Positions 53,145 to 64,000 of a DNA stretch of 64,000 nucleotides are shown one piece after another. The stretch spans positions 496,001-560,000 of the forward strand of contig NOWV01000023.1 in NCBI GenBank assembly GCA_003344405.1. The letters run 5' to 3'. The notes below the pieces were generated by a model, which did no database searches, was not told where the DNA came from, and was given only the letters and a program-made list of their open reading frames with translations. A program made the translations under genes and the position numbers. Positions within the stretch are counted from its first letter, which is position 1. Each line of letters starts with the position of its first letter. Source of the stretch: Trichoplax sp. H2. Its lineage: Eukaryota > Placozoa > Uniplacotomia > Trichoplacea.

Positions 53145-53935
53145 CTTGGATTACGACTTAGGCGCTTGCACCTACAGCTTATATTAATTAGCAGCGGCGA
53201 GAAAGAAGTTCAAGTCTGTCCGTTGTTATTTCGAGATATCTATTTGTTTATAGAGGTAATTCATTTTATCAAGGTAACAGAGCTAAGTAACTTCCATTAT
53301 TGCATCCCTACATGACCATTTTATATGATACAGCCATCGTGGAAATTCAATCTTAGTCTGCTATAAATTGTTCAGTAGTATCGTGCGTCATACAACCATT
53401 CAATGGTTGAGTACTGTATCGTGGACTACACTAATGTACAGTACTGAATGGACAATGTTACCTCATTTTTTGATCATTGAAAACTCAATGGTTAGGATAA
53501 ATTATTCTAGGGATACTTGCTCGATCGATCTGATCAATTGTTAGCTTCAGCATTCTTCTGAGTAATAGGTGTCATTTCATCAATATCCAATATTCTTCAT
53601 TACCTTAATCGCTTACTGAAGTGATCCATTTAGAATGTTAATGGTATTGTCTTTCGTTGGACATTAGAAATTGCAGCTTGGTGAAGCGGAGAATGTGGTC
53701 TGAATATCAACGTTAAATTAGCCCAACGTATCCACTGTCAACATAATACAGCAAATCACTGCTTAAATTGCTACTTATCCTATTGAAGGTATTGAGCTGA
53801 CCATAGCTTTCAACTTTACCTTTGGAAAATTGATCGGCCACATGCTTAATAACAACAATTACCCTAGCCACAAGTAACGCAAATTAATCATTGCTATCCA
53901 CTAGCTACTACAATCAATCGTTTTACAATTCAGCA

Positions 53936-56719
53936 ATGGGAGTTCCTGCCTTTTTCCGTTGGCTATCTAAGAAATATCCTTCTATTATAGCATATTGCTA
54001 TGAAGAAAAGGTATAATTATTTCCATATCTTGCATTATAACTGATAATCACGTATGGTAGTTGTGCAGTATCAGCGATATACTATCATCCGTCTAAATCT
54101 CCAACTATAGCTCTTACACGATGCATAAGTTCCGTCCCCTTGTAATAAAGATGTCATAGATATGCATGATAACGTACAACATTCATTTCATAATCAAGTG
54201 AATCTTGATGCTAATTTGCATCATCGCGTACTTTGTACTTTATTCGTTAGTATCCATAATGGATTGCATCTCTAGAATAATACAGTACTTATACTGCGGT
54301 ATTGATGCTAATTTGCACATTCTACTTTGCAAAAAGAGCGGAAAATTCTATTCGTCCGAACATATGAGATCGATGTATTTATTATGATGCTCAATAGGCT
54401 AACAATACCAACGAATATAATCCGTCCATCATTCGACTTTGCAAAAATAATAGACAATTCTATTAGTGCTAATATATTTGATCGATGTATTTATTTTGAT
54501 GCTCAATAGGCTAAGAATGCCAATGAGTCCGATCCGTCCGTCGACGCCACAGGTCCAAATCCTAATGGTGTCGAATTTGATAACCTATATTTGGATATGA
54601 ACGGAATCATTCATCCCTGCTGCCATCCAGAAGACAAGTATATATCTTCATAGAGTCATTGTATTAACTTGAACTAATATGAGCAGTATATTCTAGTCTA
54701 TAAAGCATCTGCAATCCTTTCTGCATTATGACATAAAATCAGATATCTTGAAAAAAAATTAGATCTTTATCCAATTGCAGTTAACCTAATTGGTAATTCC
54801 CCAACCTTATTGACCTGGGAGTAAATTCCATTGATAGGAATATTGCTAGGTGCCAATAGGCACATTATTTTTTTATGATATTAGCGTCAGCTAGGATTAT
54901 ATTGAAAGAATTGTTCATGATGAAATTTTGTGACGTATGTAGTTGCATTGGATACTGTAGTAGTAACTATTCTGACTTACTAGGCCCGCTCCTCAAACAG
55001 AAGATGACATGATGACTGCTATATTTGATTATATTGATCGGTAATGCTATAAAATGATCTTGACTTTTAATGATGTTTTTCAGTGAGATAAATATTGTTA
55101 AAAATAGGTTAATAATTTTCATAGGATTTTTAACATTGTGCGACCTAGAAAACTGATATACATGGCAATCGATGGAGTTGTAAGGAAATTCCATAGCATA
55201 AAGAAAACATAAATCTGTATTACAGCTGTGAAATAGTTCATAAATTGTGTTAATTTTGCCTATTGATCTGTTTGATGTTTGCCTTTAAGGCACCTAAGGC
55301 TAAAATGAATCAACAACGTTCTAGGCGATTCCGTGCCGCTAAGGATACTCGGTAAGTAGTTGTATTTCTTAAAATTGTTATCGTTTTAAAATCATATAGC
55401 TCATGTTTGTGTTTTTAAGAAATTACCATAATTTACTTCATGATCTTAGCACTTTATAAGTGATTTTCTTTAGCATGATTTTACTATTAGTTTATCATGG
55501 TGATATGTCACAAAGGCCGCGGTTATTTCGACTCTTATATACCTACATCTCTTTTATTATTTAAGAGAAAAAGTGGAACAAGTTCAAAAAATTCGCGGTG
55601 ATTTAGCTGATAAAGGTTCGTTACACCATCACTAGATAATAACGTAATGAGAATAAGTAATAATTATGTAAATGAATTTCAATTATGTTTTTGTAATAAC
55701 ATTTATTAAAGGGTTACTGGAAGATGAGCCTCAGATATCGAGTTCTACTTCCTTTGATAGTAATTGTATTACTCCGGTAATTATGAATATTATTGTTTGT
55801 CACGGAGATAGAGCGATGTTAATAACCGTAATTCTTGCTCGTAGGGGACAGAATTTATGGCTAAACTAGCTAAGTGTCTTCGCTATTATGTTGCTGACAG
55901 ACTAAATAATAATCCTGCGTGGAGCAAGATTGCTGTGAGTCTAACGTATTAATTTATTATGTCAAGTATCATCTTTGAAGTTATTAAACACAAAAATTCG
56001 TAGGTTATATTATCGGATGCAAACGTGCCCGGTGAAGGTGAACATAAAATTATGGATTTTATTCGAAGTCAGAGAGGTTAGTCAAGCATAGAAATAGGGA
56101 AGTCATTAAGTAAGAATTGTCCTAAAGGCTTCGATTTGATCTATTGTTACTTTCCGATTGATACAGAAAATGAACATTACGATCCTAATATAAGCCACTG
56201 TTTATATGGCGCCGACGGTATGTACTATCATGAATATTGAAAACGTTTTTAGCAAATTTACGCTTAGCTTAAAATATGGACTATTTCTATAAAACTTATT
56301 TGATGTCTACTTTCGTTCCATTACGCAGCTGATTTAATTATGCTAGGTACGTATCGTTATCAAGAAAAGACTACGAAATTTTGTTAACAAATTAGTCATA
56401 TTTGTAACAAATCTACGCTGTATTGTGGATTATATAGGAATGGCGACTCATGAGCCTAACTTTACCATAATTCGTGAAGAATTTGTTCCAAATGCTAAGA
56501 AACCTTGTGAAATATGTAATCAATATGGTGAGACTGATAGGGATTACAATTACTGATGATTTGAATTGGTCAAAATCACATTTATCGGAGTAGATACACA
56601 GAGGCTCTACATGACTATATTTTCCTATTCATACCGATCTCATGAGATTTTTCCGCCCATAAATTTTAGGTCATTCAATGCAGGAATGTACAGGAAAAGC
56701 ACGTAAAAAGCAAGGATCC
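53936..56719 (+). other. XRN2: XRN2 exons 1-13 (residues 1-288)
   Basis: Exons: 53936-54010, 54510-54637, 54984-55040, 55125-55179, 55290-55351, 55566-55615, 55712-55776, 55845-55934, 56004-56076, 56167-56217, 56329-56346, 56438-56527, 56670-56719. They cover the first conserved region, most catalytic acidic residues and the CCHC knuckle, whose first two Cys are in exon 12 and whose His and last Cys are in exon 13. Exon 11 is an 18-nt microexon supplying most of DLIML in the active site. Its position is fixed by homology and by matching phases on both sides. Confidence 0.93.
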
Positions 56720-59700
56720 GTAAGTATAGTAGTACTCTTCGCAAATCGTTTAAAATTTTATGCAGTATCACACTTAATAAACTATCGCCTAATTTCTACT
56801 TTAGTTTGCTCTTGATATTGTATTTGAATCAAAGTTACGCCAATTTTGTTTTTTAATGCATTGTAGTTTGATGAACTGCCTCCTCCTGCACAAGAGAAAC
56901 AATTTGTATTTGTTCGTTTATCGGTATTACACGAGGCAAGCCATATTTAACAGATACTATAGCAATTTTGCTTACCCTAATTTCTAATTTTTTAATTAAT
57001 CGAGAAAGATTTCTGTATTTGAAATGTATTTTAATTTTCATTTGAAAGTATTTAGAAAGAGATTTACGTATTGATGGTTTACCTTTTGAATATGATATCG
57101 AGGTAAGAGTTAAATTTGTGCTTAAGGCATTAATCGTTAAACTCCGTTTCATTATCTTTTGCTACTTATTTACATAGAGAGTCATAGATGACTGGGTTTT
57201 TCTATGCTTCTTCGTTGGTAATGACTTTTTACCGCATTTGCCTTCGCTACAAATAAGGTATTCATTGTTATCGCTAAGCAAAATTGGCTTAAAGATCTGT
57301 TTCTTGAAATCGCTATTTCCAAATATATATGAATAAATGTTCTTGCAACGCATTTTTATAATGCAGAGAAGGGGCGATAGATCGACTGATCGGAATATAT
57401 AAGACTATAATTCACTCCGCTGGGGTAAAAATCCTTATTTTCTAGCACCATCATTTCTATGATTGTTGGTAGTTAACAGATAATGATATTGCAACAGGGT
57501 TATCTAACAGAGAATGGCAGAGTAAATTTACGAAGAGTGCAGTTGTTAATGACTTGTAAGTAGCTAGCAGATTCTTATTTTTGTAGCTCCTAAAGAGCTT
57601 CAACTACATTAACAACTGGTGTTATAGCTTTAGGAAATGTTGAAGATGAAATTCTTAAAAGACGTCTACAGCAGGAGGTAGTTTTCTGCTATAATATTGC
57701 TTATTGACTAACATTCGTAAAATAATGTCGTATGCACAATACGATTTCTTAATTGTTGCAATTAAATATTAAGGCTGAATATAAACGGAGAGAGAAGGAA
57801 AGGCAGAATAGAAATAAGCCGGTACAATATAGCTGGAATTGTTGATTAAAAATTGTGATTTCACAAGGACATCGAATCTTTAAAATATACTTACTTTGAA
57901 TTATAATTTATAGTATCAGAATCCTAGACATTATCAGTCAGGCCCGTTTCATCCTAGGCCTGTTAGTGAATTTAACAAGGATAAGAGGAATTTAAATTCC
58001 CAAGATGGTGGAGATCGAAGAGAGTTTATCGATAGAAGGAATGAAGGCAATTTGGTAAGAACTATTTTCAATAATTTATGAGCTATCGTTAATCTTAATC
58101 TTTTCGAATTTTATTTCATTACGACAGAGTGCTGCCCAAAAGTTACGTATGCTTTTGGTAAGGGTTATATTTTCGATAAAGCGTCTTGGCATTAAATGAT
58201 TAGTATTAACCTTATAACTTATTATTAATATATGTAGAATAGTGATGGGGAATCTTCGAAAAGTGATCCATTACCGGAAAGTAATTCAGCTCCTATCAAC
58301 AATGAATCTGGGAAACGTACGCGCGGTGAAAGTGAGGCTTGCGCTGACGATCAAAGTGAGCAAGCTTCAAAAAAATTACGCAAGGCTGAAGAGACAGGTA
58401 AAAATGATGTAATGGATGGACAGAAAGATGAGAAGGAAGACGAAGTTGTGGATGAAATTAGGTTTGTAGTGTAGAAAATATTTTCCTTATCGAGGGTTCT
58501 TTCTTTATAGTATTGTCTGTTTGTAAATCATCTTACAGATTGGGAGAAGAGGGTTGGAAAGAAAGATATTACCTCAATAAATTTCAAGTGTCTACAGAAG
58601 ATGAAGAGTTCCGAGGCAAAGTTGTAAGTCAAAATTACAACGTGTTTAAGAAATTACCTACATTGCCACTGCATGACATTGTACTTCGTAAAATCGATCG
58701 TCACATGCTTCTTTAATAAGCAACAAATGCAGCTAATGAATAGTTAAGTGAAGTTTAGAATTGATTTTGGAATTTAACAATTCTCCTCTTAAGGTTGCAT
58801 CATATGTAAAAGGCCTATGTTGGGTTATGCTATATTACTATCAGGTTTATAGCTCAGATAAGCAATATTTCCGCTTTTTATCTAATATTTTTAACAGTTT
58901 GCACCAATAAAAAGACTAATTTACAGTAATGTTCAATGACGAAGGGTTGCCAATGCTGGAAATGGTATTTTGACTACCACTATGCTCCTTTTGCTTCTGA
59001 TTTTATAAACATCCGCGATATTAATGTCGATTTTGCCAGTATTAAAATACCGGTGAGAATAATGTGAAAATTATTGCAAACATGCATTTCTAAGTCGGTA
59101 AAATTGTTATGCTAATGTAGATATTGCAGATTTAATTTTTTCATTGACTATTCATGATTTGTATCATTAGTTGACACCGTTAGAGCAATTAATGAGTGTG
59201 TTTCCGGCTGCAAGTAAGAGCTTTCTTCCGAAATCATGGGCCAAACTGATGTTTGACCAAGTATGTATTGTCTAACCTAATCACAAGTTGTTACGTCTAT
59301 GTCTGTAATTTTTATGCAATTAATATTTTATGTGTAAAAGGATTCTCCAATCATTGATTTCTATCCTGAAGATTTCAAAATTGACCTTAATGGAAAAAAA
59401 TATGCTTGGCAAGGTACTAATGTGCTTGTAACATTGTGGCTAATATACTGCAGTGATTTGGCTATTAGATTGCATGCATCAACTCTCTTTACGCTTGTCA
59501 TCGATAGGGGTTGCATTATTGCCTTTTGTTGACGAAGTGCGACTTAAAGATGCATTAAAGGAATTATATGGAGATTTGACCGAAGAAGAAAGTATGGTTG
59601 ATGATTACATTGTCATAAAATACAGTACTGATTATCTGTGCATGCAACCTTTTAATGAGTTTATTATCTGTGTAGTTGAAAGAAATAGCCTAGGATGCGA

Positions 59701-61200
59701 TTACTTGTTTGTAAGCCGTGACCATCCATTATTTACATATTTATTTTCAATTGATACTAGCGAAACAGAAAAAGAGGTTTGTAGATGAAATGATATCTCA
59801 TTGGTAGTTATAGATTTATACCCGTGATTGACAATGAAATTATTTTATACTAATTAGCCATCACAGTTAATAGAAACTTCATGGAAACAAATATACGGTT
59901 CTGTCAAGAAAGATAATCGAGGAATCAACTTAGGCAGGTTAGACTAATTTTGCGGTAGAGATTTCAGCGCCATTTGTAGAAATTGCGCCCGCATCTACTA
60001 ACAGTTGCTACAAATAATTATATTTAGCATTCTTTATTCCCCTATTCCATTTTTGAAGAATATTGAAAATAGTAATGCTATAAGGTCAGACGCTTGATTT
60101 CAGTGCGAAATAGTTTCATAAATGGAGGCTATATGTCACTATTTCGTAAATCTGATAGATCTTGGATTTAATTTAAATACGAATTTTTTCTTAAAGTGCG
60201 AAATATTTACCACCTACATTTCCCGAAGATCACGTTTACTTATCTAGAAGGCTAGCTAATGCATGGTAAAAATGTTAGCTTTAACGCATTTGACACAATT
60301 AAGCAGATTGAAAAGTAGCAAATTTATACTCTCTATAGCGTTCCCGCCCGGGTGTTAAAGCCACCTGGTTATGACAGGCGTGGTCATGGAAGATATCGTC
60401 CGATGACTGGACTCTCTCGTAATATTCCTCAAGCGCAAGTACCAGTTTCTGGTCAAAGAATGATCAGGTTATAAGAGTTGTTATCTGTTTCATGTGACAA
60501 TTCTTTAGTAATACTACTTGTAATACTTTGAATATCATAATCAATTTGGGCTTTTATTAGACAAAATTTACCTCGGAACGATTCTTACCACCCTACTCAC
60601 CAATGGCGCCCTCCGTATTCGGCCGGTAAAATTTACTTGAACACATTAAATCGATTTATAGGGGATTTGCATAATACTTTATTATCTTTTTCATTGTAAC
60701 GAGAAGAATCTCAATGGACTATGTACGAAGGAAGTTATAACCCTTACAAGTACGCGCTATGAGCAATATTATGATGAAGATGATAACAGTCTCTAATTTT
60801 TACTAATCGTAATGGCTATTTTTTATTGTAGCAATGAGCAATCAGCAGGATACGCGAACGTAAACTGGCAGCGCCCTCCGCCTCAGCATCAGAATAGTCA
60901 TAACCCATACCATAATCAACACAATAATCCCAGGTATTCACGCTGGGATCACCACGACAGGCGTGGTGGTTATGGACATCAGGTCGGCTTCTTCCCTATT
61001 TGTAAATATTTTTTAATATGTGCATTAAGCTAACGATTGTAATATTTTACCTTGAATACATAGTGGTAAGGTCTTGCAATGACTTTCTCCGTATATTTAC
61101 ATTAATCTAGCGCTCGCGTGATGGAAATTATCGAAACAATGCTAATCCGAGACCCTCACGTGATGCAACCTATCAACCACCCTATGGGCATGATTTTTAA
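53936..61200 (+). CDS. XRN2: 5'-3' exoribonuclease 2 (XRN2/Rat1), complete, 36 exons
   Basis: A nuclear processive exonuclease that degrades 5'-monophosphate RNA. In other eukaryotes it drives torpedo transcription termination and trims pre-rRNA and snoRNA. The model encodes 941 residues (human about 950) and keeps frame at all 35 junctions. It starts [16 protein letters not shown]. Conserved blocks: [10 protein letters not shown] (Asp54), MAIDGV (Asp103), SRRFRA (116-121), [13 protein letters not shown] (203-215), GADADLIML (233-241), a CCHC zinc knuckle at 265-278 as in nuclear XRN2, [11 protein letters not shown] (342-352), [23 protein letters not shown] and [10 protein letters not shown]. 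Residues about 412-558 are a charged linker that includes a KKLRK-type basic stretch. The tail from about 784 is rich in Arg, Gly, His, Asn and Pro. The segment before that tail is shorter than in vertebrates. Exon coordinates are in the next three entries. The zinc knuckle argues against cytoplasmic XRN1. Confidence 0.97.
54321..54544. repeat. 112-bp tandem duplication across the XRN2 exon 2 acceptor
   Basis: Unit 1 (54321-54432) and unit 2 (54433-54544) align without indels at a constant 112-nt offset, sharing for example GATGCTCAATAGGCTAA and TCGATGTATTTATT. Unit 2 contains the working acceptor (AG at 54508-54509) and the first codons of exon 2. Unit 1 keeps the same AG (54396-54397) and a related, diverged coding start, so intron 1 holds a decoy copy. 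A shorter related word, TTGATGCTAATTTGCA, occurs at about 54208 and 54303. Confidence 0.9.
56867..58623 (+). other. XRN2: XRN2 exons 14-24 (residues 289-587)
   Basis: Exons: 56867-56935, 57049-57102, 57178-57257, 57367-57424, 57498-57555, 57628-57677, 57774-57821, 57914-58054, 58128-58157, 58238-58461, 58539-58623. They hold the end of the first conserved region, the [10 protein letters not shown] block (exon 16), the GYLTENG block (exon 18), the variable charged linker (exons 20-23) and the start of the second conserved region. Intron 14 (56936-57048) has a GC donor (GAG|GCAAGC). Exon 22 is a 30-nt microexon. Confidence 0.92.
58794..61200 (+). other. XRN2: XRN2 exons 25-36 (residues 588-941)
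   Basis: Exons: 58794-58844, 58945-59052, 59171-59260, 59341-59413, 59508-59591, 59676-59776, 59858-59937, 60339-60467, 60561-60625, 60707-60749 (or from 60704), 60832-60982, 61111-61200. The tower, SH3-like and winged-helix equivalents end near exon 31; the rest is low-complexity Arg/Gly/His/Asn-rich tail. Intron 29 (59592-59675) is 84 nt, in frame and stop-free. Exon 34 has a tandem GAGAAG acceptor. The part between exons 31 and 32 is the least certain, because vertebrate XRN2 has more sequence there. Confidence 0.88.
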
Positions 61201-64000
61201 TATAGCATATTTGGCTGTAAGATTTAGTTCTTGTGAAATGGGATCGATCATTCGCCCTCTTATTGAGATAATCTACTAGTAGCCAATACACAATTGAGCA
61301 GAACCCATTTTTCGAAATATTAAAAGGATAGCCTGTTTTTAATCTGTTTTGCATATTTCAAAAGAAAAAGCGTGAAGAAATTTCTTATATTCTACGTTGT
61401 ATGTTGTGACCTTCATTTTTATAGCCAACTAGTAAAATTATCCTTTGCTTAAAAAATAGATATGCATACATATATATATTCGTATATGTATATATGTTAT
61501 ATATACAGTATAATAGATAGATATTTACATATTACTGTACAGTATGCGATCAATCGAAATTTGGCTTTATTTGCATTAATTGATGATGTGAAACAGCGTC
61601 GTGCTGTACCATTTGTCGCCAAAAGGAGTAAGATTATCATTTTGTATGAGCCCACAATGTATTTGTCTACGTTGGAGCCTCTTTATTGCACTGATTCCAA
61701 TTTCTAATAGTAGACAAGTATTTTAATGCTGCGATCGAAAATAGAAAACTTTGTTGCGCTTACTCTATCTCATAATTTACTTTATGATCGAGAATTATGC
61801 GAACGAATATGAAGTTGGTGTTGATCAATCCTATTTCTGCGACTGTCATACTGTATCCATGTACCGAATTGTAACGTAGATATACAAATTCGGTGACATA
61901 TTTATAGACTACAGTTTTTTGATGACGTAATTCCAATAAGCATGATCTACATTCTGTAATAAAATTCAATTACTTACCAGTCATTCAGCTGAAGAAAATT
62001 TTGAATTTCGCTATTTATAATATCAAATATTACTTGTTTCCGTCAAGTCTTAATGCCAATGATTTGAATTGGCACCGGAATGCGGTATAGAGAATATACT
62101 TAAGTTTCAAAGTACGCAACTGACATTAATTAAGTATTTTCTGTAAAGCCTACGGAAGCTAGGAAATCTTGCAATCAAATGGAATAGTTATTTTATAGAA
62201 TGTGTATAGCAATACTATAGTAGATTGCTCGAGGTTTACATTGATTTATATATAGTAAAAAGTAAATCATTTTTAGGTGTATGATCTAATTACTAGTTAC
62301 AACGGAAATTTAAACAGCAAATATCGGAATTATTGCAAGTGAAATGGTATAGTTCCTATGTTTATACGCGTTAATCTACCAGCCTTAGGGAACATAAACC
62401 GGCATATACCTACGGTAGAATTTTACATGATAAAAATACGCTTTCGGTGTATAAATTTACATTCAACTATAATACTTAAAGTCAAATCGATTGGTAAAAT
62501 GCACTATAGATTTACCTTAAACAAGTAACCCTCGCCAAAATTGCTGATTTAGAGTAAATTTTTACATTGTTTCGAGAAATATAATGACAAGCTACCAACA
62601 TACAGTTACAGCTGTTCAAGGTTTAACTGATCTAGACCAGTAAACATTTGTTCGCAAATTCATTGTTAAGAAATTTATCAATCATAACTTCAATCAGAAA
62701 ACGCAATAGTAATAATCAATTAACATTTGGGGATTGTTGTCTACAACACGACAAACTCTAATAATATTTTTAATCACACGACAGTATATCATTACAGTTA
62801 TTCTACTATCGTAAATTACTACTAGTTATACGCAAGGAGCATCAAGCTCCGTAACAGATGCTTATCAGTATATTTCGCTTAATGAATTTCTCATGTACCT
62901 CATTGACGAACTATTAGCAATTTATCTATCATTGCATTTTTATGCGAGTACGAATCTGCTTACTGTTATGGCTTATATAGATGCATTAAAGCGACTGTCA
63001 TAGGATATTTGAGAATTACGTTCTCGTTCGGTTATTTACTATAGTTACAATAATTAATTGTGACGTATTAAAAAGGCAGAATTTTATGAATATCCTTGGA
63101 AGCTAGCTATAAATTTCGATATATGGCATTCAGATATTTTGCTAGAAAGGCCCGCTGAATCTTTAAATTTGTGTATCCAAATATTTTATTATGCGGGAGT
63201 CTGCAGCGGTACAATCATCAGACTATTTGCAATATTATCATAAGGTCTATTGTAACTAGGCTATCAATTGTCTAAATATATAGCTATCTGCAATATCTCA
63301 CTTTCAGTTTTTAATGACTTTGGTATTTTGCGTCTATATTTATATATCGATATTAGCTATTGGACTAGATTTATGCATAGGATGATGGCGTGAAATCCGA
63401 CGTCCTCGAGTCATTTAAAATAGTAAAATGCTAGTGGTAGCCAAAATATACCTTTTGGTTATAGCTATTGAATTGAAATCATTTTTGTAAGTACTAATGG
63501 TGACTTAGTAAGTAACTGGAAGCTTATTAAATAAATAATGCTTTATATTACAATTAATTACCGTTAGTAGATCAATACACCAAGTATACTATTAAACCAT
63601 TTAGGATTAATAATTTACGTTCTGTTGTCTTCTGCAATATCGTATACTATATAGCATATAAGCAGTTGATTAGTAGAAAGAAATTACAGAAAGGTTTAAT
63701 ATTACATATCGTATAATTCATAGTTGGCGTGCTAGTTTAGTAATAATCATATATCAGTAAGGTTAAATATGTCTATGGTTAGCTATTATTAATTGAACTG
63801 ATTGAATAGATAATGTTAAAATTATATATCACAATGGCAAGACATGCCATTACTGTATTAAGGTTTAATATCGAAATTCTTTTACCGCTGGGATACCATA
63901 ATTGAATCCTGTCATTAATTTATTTGTAATTATTGATTCAACTGGTTTCATCAATAAAGCTCTGTATCGGCTAGAATAGATTGGAAAATCGACGAAAAGA
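61201..64000. other. Downstream region, no gene supported
   Basis: It holds the XRN2 3' untranslated region and AT-rich DNA. A TA/ATATAC simple-repeat patch lies at about 61463-61525. AATAAA at 61958-61963 is a possible but distant poly(A) signal. No exon, RNA gene or mobile element was recognised up to the window end. Confidence 0.55.

Larger units (their letters stand above)
48921..53935. other. Intergenic region ending in a repeat island
   Basis: The left half (to about 51.1 kb) is ordinary AT-rich DNA apart from a possible thyroglobulin-like remnant at 50230-50343. From about 51.1 to 53.5 kb the texture changes to TACTGTA/TACAGTA palindromes, a duplicated 62-bp block, CAGA repeats and a minisatellite, all listed separately. 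I could support no intact gene. The XRN2 promoter should lie in the last few hundred bases. Confidence 0.6.

Noticed and set aside
52992-53315. 107-codon plus-strand frame
   Set aside because: It is built from minisatellite units and palindromic spacer, with no coding character.
56853-57353. Minus-strand frames of 99 and 63 codons
   Set aside because: They are antisense to XRN2 exons 14-16, whose plus-strand translations match the family.
59453-59788. Single continuous 111-codon frame as its own gene
   Set aside because: It is XRN2 exon 29, intron 29 and exon 30 read through, with a spurious start in intron 28.
1-64000. tRNA, rRNA, intact transposase or viral genes
   Set aside because: I looked for tRNA T-loop words and transposase or polymerase motifs on both strands and saw none I could support. 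A covariance-model or profile search would be needed for certainty.

Overview
This is nuclear DNA from a small, AT-rich animal genome. Animal-only families are present: NK2-class homeobox genes and an interferon regulatory factor (IRF). Genes are cut by short GT-AG introns. A placozoan (Trichoplax-like) source fits the compact introns, short proteins and gene spacing. That assignment is inference from gene content, since no species marker was tested. None of the genes is bacterial, so there are no operons, ribosome-binding sites or CRISPR arrays here.

Layout. Positions 1-18.8 kb hold three homeobox genes: the 3' part of a clear NK2 gene (127-758, +), a second, divergent NK2-like gene (8805-10131, +), and an unassigned homeobox gene on the opposite strand (16097-18759, -). 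About 18.8-32.4 kb has no gene that I can support. Positions 32475-39981 (+) hold a three-exon globin with both ancient globin intron positions and an N-terminal acylation motif, which makes it like the membrane-attached globin X group. Positions 45871-48920 (+) hold an IRF whose DNA-binding domain carries two Trp-to-Tyr changes. Positions 51.1-53.5 kb are a repeat island: a 12-copy minisatellite of about 46 bp, a 62-bp repeat pair, a CAGA run and dense TACTGTA-type palindromes. Positions 53936-61200 (+) hold a complete XRN2/Rat1 5'-3' exoribonuclease gene. I resolved it into 36 exons encoding 941 residues, with intron phase consistent at every junction. The last 2.8 kb shows no gene.

How the genes relate. 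The homeobox genes and the IRF are nuclear DNA-binding regulators, XRN2 is a housekeeping nuclear RNA-decay and transcription-termination enzyme, and the globin is a haem protein probably anchored to membrane. I see no sign that they form one functional system. The homeobox trio is the only apparent family cluster. The most unusual features are GC-AG introns in two genes, a stop-free 84-nt in-frame intron and a 112-bp duplication of a splice acceptor in XRN2, the altered tryptophan pentad of the IRF, and the acylated globin.

All gene models were built by reading splice sites by eye against remembered family sequence. No transcript or database evidence was available.
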